Shown: positions 8,148 to 17,383, counted from the stretch's first letter. The stretch: DNA of 64,000 nt from Bacillus paralicheniformis (GCF_001042485.2 NZ_LBMN02000035.1:372001-436000), one strand, 5' to 3'. Notes: generated by a model from the letters alone, not told the origin. Program-made: numbers and translations.

Positions 8148-9053
8148 TTATACTCCAGAATAGGCGGAGAATCCTCCATCGACCGGTATGATGGTTCCAG
8201 TGACAAATCGCGAGGCTTTATCGCTTACCAACCATAATAACGTTCCGATTAGATCTTCCGGAACCCCAAATCTATCCAACGGCGTCTGGTTGATAATTTT
8301 TTGTGCTCGCTCCGTATATGTTCCGTCTTCATTGAGCAATAGGCTCCTATTTTGGGCGGTAAGAAAAAAGCCTGGGGCAATGGCATTGACACGAATTCCG
8401 ACTTTTGACATATGCACAGCAAGCCATTGGGTAAAGTTACTGACGGCCGCTTTTGCACCGCTGTAGGCGGGAATTTTCGTCAGCGGCGTATAGGCGTTCA
8501 TGGATGAGATGTTAACGATCACATTTCCGTCGTGATCAGCCATGTCTTTTGCAAATACTTGAGTGGTTAACAGTGTGCCAAGAAAGTTTACATCAAATAC
8601 AGACCTTACACCCTCTATTTCTAAATCAAAAAACGTAGTCAATTCTTTAGTATTCAAGTCCTTTTTATAAAAATATTCTTTATCTGTTGTTCCCTTTGGA
8701 TGGTTGCCGCCTGCACCGTTAATTAGGATATTGCATCTGCCGAATGTTCTGTTAATGAGTTGTTTCGCTTGTTCAAGGCTTTGTTTATCAAGGACGTTTG
8801 CTGTAACGGCAAGTGCTTCGCCTCCGTTTTCTTGGATCTCTTTCGCTACTCTGTCTGCCGATTCAGCTCTTCGGCTGACTACTGCTACTTTTGCACCGCA
8901 TTGAGCTATTGCTTTAGCGAAACAGCTGCATAAAATGCCGCCTCCACCTGTCACTACAGCCACCTTATCTTTCAAGTTGACATGAAAAGGAATCTGCACA
9001 TTCATCCCTCGTCTCTGCATTTTAGTTAGTGCTTGTTCATTTATTGCATTCAA
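8148..9053 (-). CDS. uxuB: D-mannonate (fructuronate) oxidoreductase, SDR family
   Basis: Short-chain dehydrogenase that interconverts D-fructuronate and D-mannonate with NAD(H). Rossmann motif [21 protein letters not shown]-like segment ([12 protein letters not shown]), catalytic [19 protein letters not shown] with the Tyr-x-x-x-Lys pair, and C-terminal [11 protein letters not shown]. It resembles B. subtilis YjmF/UxuB. The reported ATG overlaps the end of uxuA by 17 bases and lacks a strong ribosome site. An internal ATG 16 codons later ([11 protein letters not shown]) is a possible true start, giving a length nearer to the B. subtilis protein. Coupled translation with uxuA is likely. Confidence 0.88.
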   Translation of the reverse strand: MNAINEQALTKMQRRGMNVQIPFHVNLKDKVAVVTGGGGILCSCFAKAIAQCGAKVAVVSRRAESADRVAKEIQENGGEALAVTANVLDKQSLEQAKQLINRTFGRCNILINGAGGNHPKGTTDKEYFYKKDLNTKELTTFFDLEIEGVRSVFDVNFLGTLLTTQVFAKDMADHDGNVIVNISSMNAYTPLTKIPAYSGAKAAVSNFTQWLAVHMSKVGIRVNAIAPGFFLTAQNRSLLLNEDGTYTERAQKIINQTPLDRFGVPEDLIGTLLWLVSDKASRFVTGTIIPVDGGFSAYSGV

Positions 9054-10107
9054 AGGCTATCCGCTTCTTTTCTTTCGTCAATGTTTCCCACATTCCATTT
9101 AAATACACTGCACCCAGCGCACGGTCATATAAACCATAACCCGGTTTACCGGCCTCTCCCCAAATCATTCTTCCATGATCCGGTCTGGCTGGTCCGGCAA
9201 AATCTATATCTCTTAATGCTCTTACGATTTCATACATATCTAAAGAACCGTCTTCTGAACGGTGGGAGGATTCTTGAAATGACTTTTCTCCAATGATCTT
9301 AATGTTTCTCAGGTGCACAAAGTTGACTTTTCCTTTTTTTCCGAAATAACGAATCAATTCCGGAATATCATTTGTTGAATTCACACCCAGTGACCCGCTG
9401 CATAAACACAAACCGTTAAAGGAGCTGTCATAGAGATTAATCAATCGCTCCAAATTCTCTTTGTTCGTTATGATTCGAGGCAGTCCAAAGATAGGCCATG
9501 GCGGATCATCCGGGTGAATCGCCATTTTGACTTGTTCATTTTCTGCCGCCGGTATAACCGCTTTAATAAAATACGAAAGATTTTCCCATAAATCCTCTTC
9601 CGTAATGTGCTGATATTGTTGAAAAAGATTCTTTAGCTGTCCATCTTCATAGCTTGTGTCCCAACCGGGAAGTTTTAGTTCACCATGTAATGGATTCATT
9701 TGTCTAACTTTTTCTTCTTCATAAATTAATGCTGTAGAACCGTCTTCTAGTGCATAGTCTAAAGAAGAACGAGTCCAGTCAAATACAGGCATGAAATTGT
9801 AACAAACGATTTTAACTCCCGCTTTTGCCAAGTTGCGTATCGTCGTTTTATAGTTTTCAATATATTGATCTCTTGTCGGAAGACCTAATTTAATATCTTC
9901 ATGGACAGGTACACTTTCAATGACACTTAACGATAGACCATGATTTTCAATTTTTTCTTTTAACTCTACAATTTTCTCATAAGGCCATGCTTCCCCTACA
10001 GGAATATCATAAATGGCCGAAACAATTCCAGTAACGCCGGGAATTTGGCGAATATACTCTAATGTGACCGGGTCGCTGTCTCCATACCATCGAAACGTCA
10101 TTTGCAT
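9037..10107 (-). CDS. uxuA: mannonate dehydratase
   Basis: Converts D-mannonate to 2-keto-3-deoxygluconate in hexuronate degradation. 356 residues, beginning [20 protein letters not shown], and carrying [43 protein letters not shown] and [11 protein letters not shown], which include the metal-binding His, Cys and Asp residues of the family. Length agrees with B. subtilis UxuA. The ATG at 10107 is chosen by homology. An upstream ATG would add twelve poorly conserved residues. It lies between the GH31 gene and uxuB in one minus-strand unit. No uronate isomerase or KDG kinase/aldolase genes are in this window. Confidence 0.92.
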   Translation of the reverse strand: MQMTFRWYGDSDPVTLEYIRQIPGVTGIVSAIYDIPVGEAWPYEKIVELKEKIENHGLSLSVIESVPVHEDIKLGLPTRDQYIENYKTTIRNLAKAGVKIVCYNFMPVFDWTRSSLDYALEDGSTALIYEEEKVRQMNPLHGELKLPGWDTSYEDGQLKNLFQQYQHITEEDLWENLSYFIKAVIPAAENEQVKMAIHPDDPPWPIFGLPRIITNKENLERLINLYDSSFNGLCLCSGSLGVNSTNDIPELIRYFGKKGKVNFVHLRNIKIIGEKSFQESSHRSEDGSLDMYEIVRALRDIDFAGPARPDHGRMIWGEAGKPGYGLYDRALGAVYLNGMWETLTKEKKRIAFECNK

Positions 10108-10212
10108 GGTTCTCCCATCCTCTTCCCTCTTATTATTTAACATTCGATATCATCATTTCGCATGACAATAACAATATATTGGAGCGGTTTTTTTCAAAAG
10201 AATTTGCCGATT

Positions 10213-10226
10213 AGTATCCGCTTACA
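10213..10226 (-). promoter_or_regulatory. weak cre-like site before uxuA
   Basis: TGTAAGCGGATACT on the transcribed strand matches the cre consensus apart from one end base. It lies in the 244-base gap between the GH31 gene and uxuA, suggesting a secondary CcpA-responsive point. Confidence 0.4.
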
Positions 10227-10351
10227 TAAATTTTCATGATCATGATTCATGTGTCGTGCTAGATGACAAAATTCAGCTGGCCGGGATGTAACCGCGGACA
10301 AAGATTCTTGCTCGATTAATGGAAACATCATCATCATGTGGCCTTAATCTT

Positions 10352-12760
10352 TTAATCATACGGCAAACTGTAAGAAAACGCTCCGTTATTGCTTTCCAGC
10401 TCTGTGCCATTTACGATCAGTTTTCTCTTTTCTCCATTTGGTACGTGAAAAGTGAGTTGATCATACGATAACTCGTATGTTCCTTCCTTTTGTATTGAAA
10501 GATTGATCCCGTCTTCTGTTGTCTCCATATCGACATGTATAAAGGCAAATGTACGAGTATATTCATTTGTTAACCCATCATCTTCATACAAACGATAAGT
10601 CGATTTTCCTTTTCCTTTGAATGGGAATAACAAAAATCCTCTTTCATCTTGGTTCTTTGTTTGGAATGTCACTTCCGCATCATTTACCGGAACGATCGCT
10701 CCCGCTTTCGCTAATAGCGGAGTATAATGTAATGGTGCCGGCAGAACGACTGTCTTCCCTCCTTCATACCATGTTCCCGTATGGAAATCATACCAGCCTT
10801 TTCCATGGTTCGGTAAATATACCTCCCGCTCCGTCATTCCTTTTTCGACGACAGATGCAACCAGCAAAGATTCACCAAGTATAAATTCATCGTTCTCTTC
10901 AAATGTTTTCTCATCATGTTCAAAATCATAAAATGTCGGTCGAATGATCGGCTGATAATGTTCGTGCGCATCATATAGCGCGGTGTAAATGTAAGGGATG
11001 ATCTTATGTCTAAACTTAATGAGTTCACGGATTTCATCGATTGTTTCAGGAAACATCCATGGTTCATTAACTGTCCCGTCATCGTTCCACGAATGAATGG
11101 TAAATCTCGGATGCATGATGCCGTTTTGAATCCATCTTACGAATAGCTCCGGTTCAGGGGCCGGTCCTGAAAATCCGCCGACATCATGGCCGAAATTGTA
11201 AATGCCTGATAAACTTAGACCGATGCCTGTTTTAATGTTAAATTTTAATGTTTTCCAGCTTGTTCGGTTGTCACCGGTCCAAGTTTGTGCATAACGGTGC
11301 ATGCCGGGACATCCGGATCTTGAGATCAGGTACGGGCGTAATTCCGGGTTGTATTCTAGCTGAGCTTCGAAAGACGCTTTCATCATCAAAAGCGGATGAA
11401 GCGCGCGGATCAGTTCAAACTCCACTTCTTTGCCGAAGCCGTGACACTTGGCGTTTTGACTCCATATTTCAAACTCGTTATTATCGTTCCAAGTTGAATC
11501 AATTCCGTATTCCAACAGCTTTTCTGTTATTTGAGCCTTCCACCAGTCGAACGTTTGGCGCTTCGTGAAGTCTAAATAAGCTCCGATATCATCCCAAAAT
11601 TGGGCCATTTCCGGTTTTTGTGTTTCTCCGTTTACAATGAACATGTCTTTTTCTTGTAGTTCATCAAAGTACGGATGATCCTTTAGCAAACACGGTTTAA
11701 TGTTGGCGCATAAACGGACGTCCTTCTCATGGAAGTGTTGCACCATCTCTTTTGGAGCAGGGATTTTGCTCTCATCCCAGTTAAAGACATAACGTTTGTC
11801 ACCGATAGATGTGTATCCTGACGATAATTGAAACGAATCGCATAACATATCATGTTCTTCACAAAGACGAACGAAGTTTTTTAATTGTTCCTGTGCATTT
11901 GGCGCATCGGTATAGCTCATCGTAGAGCCTGAATAGCCCAGGCTCCATTTTGGCGGCAAGATCGTTTTGCCTGTCAGCCAAGAGAATGTTTCGACTACAT
12001 CTTTTATTTTCGGACCGGCTATGAAGTAGTAGTCTAAATCCCCCTTTTCAGCCTGATAATAGCGGTACAGTCCATGATAGTTATCAAGCTCTGAACCCAT
12101 ATCAAAAATGGAAGCTGATAGATTATCATAGAACATTCCATAGGAGATGCCTGTTTTCTTATGACGTGTAATATAGAATGGGATATGTTTGTATAGCGGA
12201 TCTGACCACTCTGCGTCGTACCCCATCGCATCGATATTTAACATCCGGTAGCGTTTCCCGTGTTTATCGACGTTTCCCGTTTTCTCGCCAAATCCAAAAT
12301 ATTGTTCCTGGACATCGCGTTGTAAATAATGGTATACGTCCTTTCCAAAAGCCCCTTCAAAATTATACCCTTGTGTTTGCCGATCGTTTGCAACATTGAT
12401 CCATTCAGAACCATTGTGATAAAACCAGCTGATTCTAAAGCCGTTCAATTGAACATGAAGCTTGACCTTACCGGTTTTCACGATAAAAACATCTTTGACT
12501 TGCTGGAATTCGTATTGAGGCAATGTAAATCCGCTCATGTCTAAACGATGGCGTCCCTCCCATGGCACATCGATCTGTCCAGGCGCGACACTCCACGTTT
12601 TTTCAAGCGTTAACGCTTCTCCCTCAGTCAGTAAAATCCGAATTACATCTTCTTCAAGAATGAATATTTTCGCATGTGCATGACCGTCATTTAAATGAAA
12701 ATGCAGCACATTTTTCTCTTCTTTCATAAATGTAAACATGTAGGTTTCTTTAATTGACAT
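10352..12760 (-). CDS. GH31 family alpha-glycosidase
   Basis: An 802-residue cytoplasmic glycoside hydrolase of family 31 (retaining, TIM barrel). The nucleophile is Asp426 in WNDNNE and the acid/base is Asp497 in WTGDNR. N-terminal beta-sandwich, barrel with NIKPCLLKDHP and HDVGGFSGPAPEPEL, and C-terminal beta domains are all present. There is no signal peptide, so it acts on an imported substrate. AGGAGG precedes the ATG at 12760. It follows the TRAP permease gene by 19 bases and precedes uxuA, so the natural substrate is probably an acidic alpha-linked sugar releasing a uronate. This is inferred from neighbours only. The family also contains alpha-glucosidases, xylosidases and others, and the active site does not settle which. 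Confidence 0.85.
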   Translation of the reverse strand: MSIKETYMFTFMKEEKNVLHFHLNDGHAHAKIFILEEDVIRILLTEGEALTLEKTWSVAPGQIDVPWEGRHRLDMSGFTLPQYEFQQVKDVFIVKTGKVKLHVQLNGFRISWFYHNGSEWINVANDRQTQGYNFEGAFGKDVYHYLQRDVQEQYFGFGEKTGNVDKHGKRYRMLNIDAMGYDAEWSDPLYKHIPFYITRHKKTGISYGMFYDNLSASIFDMGSELDNYHGLYRYYQAEKGDLDYYFIAGPKIKDVVETFSWLTGKTILPPKWSLGYSGSTMSYTDAPNAQEQLKNFVRLCEEHDMLCDSFQLSSGYTSIGDKRYVFNWDESKIPAPKEMVQHFHEKDVRLCANIKPCLLKDHPYFDELQEKDMFIVNGETQKPEMAQFWDDIGAYLDFTKRQTFDWWKAQITEKLLEYGIDSTWNDNNEFEIWSQNAKCHGFGKEVEFELIRALHPLLMMKASFEAQLEYNPELRPYLISRSGCPGMHRYAQTWTGDNRTSWKTLKFNIKTGIGLSLSGIYNFGHDVGGFSGPAPEPELFVRWIQNGIMHPRFTIHSWNDDGTVNEPWMFPETIDEIRELIKFRHKIIPYIYTALYDAHEHYQPIIRPTFYDFEHDEKTFEENDEFILGESLLVASVVEKGMTEREVYLPNHGKGWYDFHTGTWYEGGKTVVLPAPLHYTPLLAKAGAIVPVNDAEVTFQTKNQDERGFLLFPFKGKGKSTYRLYEDDGLTNEYTRTFAFIHVDMETTEDGINLSIQKEGTYELSYDQLTFHVPNGEKRKLIVNGTELESNNGAFSYSLPYD

Positions 12761-12779
12761 TAAATAGACGCCTCCTGTC

Positions 12780-14075
12780 TTAAAGTCCAAATAATTGAGG
12801 CAGCATTAAGCTGATTTGTGGAATGTAGGTAACAATTAAAAGGACGATCATGATCGCAGCATAAAATGGCAGAATCGGTTTAACCACTCGGTCAATATCA
12901 ACTTTACCTATGCTGCAGCCCACAAACAGAGCACTTCCCACAGGAGGAGTGATATTGCCGATACAAAGGTTAAATACAATCATAATTCCAAAATGCACGG
13001 GATCCATGCCAAAGCTTTGAACAATTGGCAGAAAGATTGGAGTGAAAATTAATACAGCCGGAGTGATGTCCATAAATGTACCGATTATTAATAAGATGAT
13101 ATTCATCAACAGCAAGATCAAAATTGGGTTATCTGTAATCCCTAGAATTCCATTGCTGATTGCCGTCGGTATGCCTGTAAACGCCATGACCAATGAGAGC
13201 ATCGTTGATGTCCCAACCAAAAACATAATAACGGCTGTGATTTCTACCGTTTCCAGCAGCATTTGGGGGAGCTGTTTCCATTTCAATGTCCTATAAAAGT
13301 GCGATAACAATAAGGAATAAGCCACCGCTATTGCCGCTCCTTCAGTTGCTGTAAAAACACCGGCGATAATACCCCCGATTACGATTACAATGAGCAACAG
13401 GCTTGGAATCGCATCGAGCAGCACTTTAAAACCTTGACTAATCGTAATTTTTGGCGCAACAGGGTACTTTTTCTTTTTTGCAATCATACAGGCGACAACC
13501 ATCGTAGCCAGCCCCCACAAGATTCCGGGCAAATAGCCCGCCATAAATAAAGCGGCTACAGATGTTCCGCCGCTGACTAATGAGAAAATGATCAAAAGAC
13601 CGCTAGGCGGAATAAGCAAACCAGTTGGTGCAGAAGCAATATTTACTGCGGCAGAGTAAGTCCGGTCATATCCTTCTTTTTCTTGCAGCGGCGACATGAC
13701 CCCGCCGATTGCCGCCGCCGCAGCTACAGACGAACCGGAAATGGAACCGAATAACATGTTTCCGACAACATTTGTATGGGCCAGAGAACCGGGCAGCCTG
13801 CCGCTGATCAATTTTGCGAAGTTAATGAGCCGCATTGCAATACCGCCATTATTCATAATAATGCCTGATAAAATGAAGAACGGTACCGCTAATAAAGCAA
13901 AGCTGTCGATTCCAGTGACCATTTTTTGCGCCGAAGTGAAAATGGCAACATCAAAAGGAAAAATGGTAAGCATTGTTACAATGGATGCCGCCGCAATACT
14001 TACAGAAATCGGAACGCCGAGAAACAACAATATGAAGAATACTGCCGATAAAATGAGACCTGCTGCTATGGCCAT
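12780..14075 (-). CDS. TRAP transporter large permease (DctM type)
   Basis: A 431-residue polytopic membrane protein, the ion-driven translocator of a tripartite ATP-independent periplasmic-type transporter. Contains the typical GSISGSSVAAAAAIGGVMSP loop, an ATEGAA motif, and the conserved MLIFTPIFLPIV and GNITPPVGSALFVG regions near the C-terminus. About 12 hydrophobic segments. Start chosen after GAGGTGAAATGAT. It belongs to the sequence dctP-dctQ-dctM-GH31, read leftwards. TRAP systems carry carboxylated or sulfonated solutes, which fits a uronate-containing ligand. Confidence 0.92.
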   Translation of the reverse strand: MAIAAGLILSAVFFILLFLGVPISVSIAAASIVTMLTIFPFDVAIFTSAQKMVTGIDSFALLAVPFFILSGIIMNNGGIAMRLINFAKLISGRLPGSLAHTNVVGNMLFGSISGSSVAAAAAIGGVMSPLQEKEGYDRTYSAAVNIASAPTGLLIPPSGLLIIFSLVSGGTSVAALFMAGYLPGILWGLATMVVACMIAKKKKYPVAPKITISQGFKVLLDAIPSLLLIVIVIGGIIAGVFTATEGAAIAVAYSLLLSHFYRTLKWKQLPQMLLETVEITAVIMFLVGTSTMLSLVMAFTGIPTAISNGILGITDNPILILLLMNIILLIIGTFMDITPAVLIFTPIFLPIVQSFGMDPVHFGIMIVFNLCIGNITPPVGSALFVGCSIGKVDIDRVVKPILPFYAAIMIVLLIVTYIPQISLMLPQLFGL

Positions 14076-14113
14076 ATCATTTCACCTCTTTTTTAGTTTT
14101 CAAAAAGCCTCAG

Positions 14114-14629
14114 TCACATCTTTGCTGCTTTTTTTACATCATCACCTGACTTTTGTTTTGAATTGAATTCATGTAAAGATTCATATAAACCGGCCAAGTT
14201 GTATCCAATGATGAGTATGCCTGCAACAGGAAGTGATAGATAAACAAATCCCACCGGTATCCCTAATGCTGCTGAAGATTGCTCCATTGTGGTGATCACT
14301 GCTTTCGAACCTCCTAAGACCAACACAATCAGAGCAAAAGCAATCAAAAGAATCTGAATGAAAGTATGAACGAAAACAGCTGCTTTTATTGGAAGTTTTC
14401 GAACGATAAATTCAATCGCCAAGTGCTTTTTTTTCCAAAATGCATAGGCACCGCCCAACATAGAGATCCATATCAGTGAATAGCGTAAAAATTCTTCTGA
14501 AAACGTACTGGGAGAATTTAGTACATATCGCGTAAATACTTGCCATATCGCAACCAAAACCATGATGGCCATTAGTGTGCAAGTCAAACATTCAATCGCT
14601 TTATTCACTGCTTTTTTTAAAGCTAGCAT
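14114..14629 (-). CDS. TRAP transporter small permease (DctQ type)
   Basis: A 171-residue protein with four predicted membrane helices and the DctQ signature around WQVFTRYVLNSPSTFSEEFLRYSLIW and KKKHLAIEF. It bridges the binding protein and the large permease. The second of two in-frame ATGs (14629) is preferred because GGGGGG lies seven bases upstream of it. It is located between the dctP- and dctM-like genes with short gaps (54 and 38 bases). Confidence 0.9.
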   Translation of the reverse strand: MLALKKAVNKAIECLTCTLMAIMVLVAIWQVFTRYVLNSPSTFSEEFLRYSLIWISMLGGAYAFWKKKHLAIEFIVRKLPIKAAVFVHTFIQILLIAFALIVLVLGGSKAVITTMEQSSAALGIPVGFVYLSLPVAGILIIGYNLAGLYESLHEFNSKQKSGDDVKKAAKM

Positions 14630-14683
14630 ATACATCCCCCCTTATCGAAACATATTCGAGTCCCTCATTCATCCAGAGTCATT

Positions 14684-15688
14684 TTACTTTTTTAGCTTTC
14701 GCACAATTTTCCTATAGTATTTTCCGATCAATTCTTTTTTGGCAAACTCATCATGAAGCGGGCTTACCGCTTCCCGGAATGGAGTCTTGTCTGGTTTGTG
14801 GAACTTCACTCCCATTTCCTTTGCCTTCTTAACCGCATTTTCAGTTTCTTCAGCCCAAACGATTTTGTGATACTCAGTAGATTCTTTCGCCGCTTCGATC
14901 ACCGCATGCTGCTGCTCTTCGCTTAATTGATCCTTTTTGTCCAAATTCATGATTAAAATATCCGGAACGATCGCATGTTCTGAGTATGAATATTCTTTTG
15001 CCACTTCCCCGTGATTGCTGCTTGTTAAAGCCATTTCGTTGTTTTCGGTGCCATCGATTACACTTGACTGCAATGCTGTATACACTTCTCCATAAGCCAT
15101 TGGAGTAGGTGCTCCACCCATGAGTTCCACCATTCGAATCGCTGTAGCACTCGGCTGCACCCGAATTTTTAAACCTTTAAGGTCATTTGGGTGCATAATC
15201 GGTTTGTTCTTTGTGTAAAAGTTCCGTGAACCGGCATCATAGTAGGTTAATCCAATAAAACCTATGTTTTTCGTTGTATCATACATTTCTTTTGCAATAT
15301 CACTGTCCATGGCTTCATAGAAATGATGTTTGCTGTCAAATAAATAAGGCAGGCTGAAGATGGAGTAGACCTCTGAAAAACTTTCTAAAGCGCTCGCACT
15401 TACTTTAGCCAGATCGACAGCCCCGGTTTGTGTCAATTCAATCACTTCACGCTCTGAACCGAGCTGAGCATTTGGATACAATTGTACTTTAACGGTGCCA
15501 TTGGTTTTCTTTTCTACGTCTTTTGAAAATTTGAGTAAAGACTTGTGGATGGGGTGCTCCTCATTATGGTTGTGAGCAAGCCGTAACGTTACGGTTTTAT
15601 CGGCGCCTATTACATCGCTGCTTTTACATCCCGTAAGCATCCCAAAGATTAAAGCGCATACAAAAAACACGGATAGCATTTTTCTCAT
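14684..15688 (-). CDS. TRAP transporter substrate-binding lipoprotein (DctP type)
   Basis: A 334-residue extracytoplasmic binding protein tethered as a lipoprotein: signal peptide with lipobox LTGC (Cys at about residue 21). DctP-family landmarks include RLAHNHNEEHPIHKSLLKF, QLGSEREVIELTQTGAVD, and the ligand-contact stretch LKGLKIRVQPSATAIRMVELMGGAPTPMAYGEVYTALQSSVIDGTENN, in which the conserved Arg (in KIRVQ) salt-bridges the ligand carboxylate. First gene of the operon. AAGGAGGG precedes the ATG. Ligand probably a hexuronate or an acidic oligosaccharide, inferred from the uxuA/uxuB and GH31 neighbours. Confidence 0.92.
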   Translation of the reverse strand: MRKMLSVFFVCALIFGMLTGCKSSDVIGADKTVTLRLAHNHNEEHPIHKSLLKFSKDVEKKTNGTVKVQLYPNAQLGSEREVIELTQTGAVDLAKVSASALESFSEVYSIFSLPYLFDSKHHFYEAMDSDIAKEMYDTTKNIGFIGLTYYDAGSRNFYTKNKPIMHPNDLKGLKIRVQPSATAIRMVELMGGAPTPMAYGEVYTALQSSVIDGTENNEMALTSSNHGEVAKEYSYSEHAIVPDILIMNLDKKDQLSEEQQHAVIEAAKESTEYHKIVWAEETENAVKKAKEMGVKFHKPDKTPFREAVSPLHDEFAKKELIGKYYRKIVRKLKK

Positions 15689-15774
15689 GAACTACCCTCC
15701 TTGAATCTCATGACCGTTGCTTTCTAAGCAATGATTGATTGCGATTCATGATTTCTTTCATCGTCATATTTTTT

Positions 15775-15788
15775 TGATAGCGTTTACA
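15775..15788 (-). promoter_or_regulatory. cre site upstream of the TRAP operon
   Basis: TGTAAACGCTATCA on the transcribed strand fits the cre consensus in full. It lies 87 bases before the dctP-like start codon and indicates CcpA-mediated glucose repression of the whole operon. Confidence 0.75.
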
Positions 15789-15944
15789 ATTTCGCTCAAA
15801 TAGTGAACGAATAAGTAAAATTTTTGCATTGTATGTTTCGGTTTATCCCCTGAATACCGTTTCCGATGATGTTCAGTAACAATTTGTGTAATATTTTAGT
15901 GGTGCAAGACATTAGATGATCGTCTTTCTCACACTTCCCCTCCT

Positions 15945-15992
15945 TTACGATAAGTTTAACAACGTTGTTAAAAATAAACGTTGCTTCATCAT
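15945..15992 (-). CDS. possible 15-codon leader peptide
   Basis: An ATG preceded by AAAGGAG at an ideal eight-base distance opens a frame of 15 codons (MMKQRLFLTTLLNLS) that ends before the TRAP operon. Operator 1 lies inside it and operator 2 overlaps its ribosome site. Whether it is translated is unknown. It could be a chance product of the operators or a short leader ORF. Confidence 0.35.
   Translation of the reverse strand: MMKQRLFLTTLLNLS
15956..15971. promoter_or_regulatory. LacI-type operator 1
   Basis: TTAACAACGTTGTTAA, a perfect palindrome with the central CG typical of LacI/GalR-family operators, on the TRAP-operon side of the divergent region. Confidence 0.85.
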
Positions 15993-16005
15993 CCGAAAAA
16001 CTCCT

Positions 16006-16021
16006 TTAACAACGTTGTTAT
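16006..16021. promoter_or_regulatory. LacI-type operator 2
   Basis: TTAACAACGTTGTTAT, second copy of the same palindrome, 50 bases centre to centre from operator 1. Confidence 0.85.
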
Positions 16022-16043
16022 TTTATTTGGAAGATGTATATGA

Positions 16044-16072
16044 TTGTTATTTTATGATGTATCATTTATAAT
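16044..16072 (+). promoter_or_regulatory. sigma-A promoter of the LacI-type regulator gene
   Basis: TTGTTA (16044-16049) and TATAAT (16067-16072) with a 17-base spacer. Operator 3 starts at the end of the -10 box, so the regulator would repress itself. Confidence 0.75.
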
Positions 16073-16086
16073 AACAACGTTGTTAT
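16071..16086. promoter_or_regulatory. LacI-type operator 3
   Basis: ATAACAACGTTGTTAT, third copy of the palindrome, overlapping the -10 box and expected start point of the regulator gene. Confidence 0.85.
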
Positions 16087-16154
16087 TTATTATCATAAAA
16101 TTATTTTCGAAAATTTGCAATATTATATTTTTAAGGATTTTTTGGAGGTCCAAA

Positions 16155-17165
16155 ATGACTGTAACAATTAAAGACATCGCCCACGCTTCCGGAGTAAGCT
16201 ATTCAACAGTCTCAAAGGCTTTAAGAAACAGCCCTCTTGTAAAACCGGATACAAAGAAAAAGGTCTTGCAAGTTGCCGAACAATTAGGGTATACTCCGAA
16301 TTTTGCAGCGAGAAGCTTGGCATCTAAAAAAAGTCAAACGATCGGTCTTGTCTGGCCTACAATTGAAAGAATCGCTTTATCGGCACTTGTTACAAAAATA
16401 AATGAAGTGGTCGAAAAGAACAGCTATTCAATGATTTTATCCGTTAACAGAGCTAAAGAGGCAGTGGAATTGTTCAAGAGTTTTCGCGTGGATGGGATCA
16501 TGATTTTTGAAGAAGGCGGCGAAACTCAGCTCAGTGATGATACTGGATTAACAATTCCTATCTTATCTTACGGAGTGTCAGGTGAACATACACATCCTAT
16601 TATCGATGTCAATCATAAAAAAGCAATTTACAAAGCCGTTGCGTATCTGTATCAACTTGGCCACAAAAACATTAGCTACGTCGGAGACCTTTCCCCTGCC
16701 GATAAGCGTCAGATTGAAAAAAGCAAAGGGTTTGAAGAGGTTATGATGGAAGCCGGTTTAAAGTTAAGTCGAAACAGTATTTTAAATACTAATGGGTTAA
16801 GCTGGTATAACGGTTACACCGCTGCGAAAAAACTGTTACAACAAACCTCAAAACCTACAGCTATTATTAGCGGAAGCTACGATATCAGTGTAGGGATTTT
16901 ACGAGCCGTAAAGGAACAACAGCTCAGCATACCCGAAGACCTATCTTTAATTTCTTATGATAATATTCCTCAAATGGCAAGCCTTGAAACCCCGCTGACG
17001 AGCGTAGGGGTTCCAATCGATCAATTGGCTCACAAAATGGTCGATTCTCTGCTGTCTCTTATTCGTGAGCCGGGCTCAATACCATTAACTCAAAAAATGG
17101 ACCCTGAATTAAATGTCAGAATGTCATGCACTTCTCCAGCAGTTTTAGGTAAAGAAAACAATTAA
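16155..17165 (+). CDS. LacI/GalR-family transcriptional regulator of the uxu/TRAP region
   Basis: A 336-residue repressor. The N-terminal HTH reads VTIKDIAHASGVSYSTVSKALR, followed by the hinge helix (NFAARSLASKKSQTIGLVWP) and a periplasmic-binding-protein-like sensor domain. Start chosen at the ATG after TTTGGAGG. A longer frame further upstream would run through the promoter and operator. Transcribed away from the TRAP-GH31-uxu genes, with three identical palindromes in between, it is almost certainly their local repressor and represses itself. Inducer presumably a uronate or KDG-type metabolite, as for B. subtilis ExuR/KdgR, but I cannot say it is orthologous to either. Confidence 0.9.
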   Translation: MTVTIKDIAHASGVSYSTVSKALRNSPLVKPDTKKKVLQVAEQLGYTPNFAARSLASKKSQTIGLVWPTIERIALSALVTKINEVVEKNSYSMILSVNRAKEAVELFKSFRVDGIMIFEEGGETQLSDDTGLTIPILSYGVSGEHTHPIIDVNHKKAIYKAVAYLYQLGHKNISYVGDLSPADKRQIEKSKGFEEVMMEAGLKLSRNSILNTNGLSWYNGYTAAKKLLQQTSKPTAIISGSYDISVGILRAVKEQQLSIPEDLSLISYDNIPQMASLETPLTSVGVPIDQLAHKMVDSLLSLIREPGSIPLTQKMDPELNVRMSCTSPAVLGKENN

Positions 17166-17208
17166 CATTTAAAACGAGTCTTTCAGGTCATCTTTTCTTA
17201 TTAAAGTG

Positions 17209-17234
17209 AAAAATCCCCGGCCTGGGGATTTTTT
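17209..17234. terminator. terminator after the LacI-type gene
   Basis: AAAAATCCCC pairs with GGGGATTTTT around GGCCT. U tracts form in both directions, so it is bidirectional. Confidence 0.85.
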
Positions 17235-17319
17235 AGTGTTTGCCGGGAATCCCTTGGTACTCATTCAGCCTCTGGCAATGGATCTTACAGAATTTCTCGG
17301 TAAATTGATTTTTGAATTT
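17233..17319 (-). pseudogene. possible 3' remnant of a lost gene
   Basis: A 28-residue open stretch ending CQRLNEYQGIPGKH has its stop codon directly against the bidirectional terminator, as real genes do, but upstream the frame is interrupted at 17320 and there is no ribosome site. It may be the tail of a gene deleted when the ars or uxu block moved in. Family not recognised. Confidence 0.25.
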
Positions 17320-17383
17320 TTACATGAACGGCCGCATGCCTTTTGGTACGTTCTTTCTTTATCAAAAATAGATGTTTCTAAAA

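Noticed and set aside
12761-12790. Upstream ATG of the GH31 gene
   Set aside because: It would place the AGGAGG ribosome site inside the coding frame. The ATG at 12760 is correctly spaced from that site.
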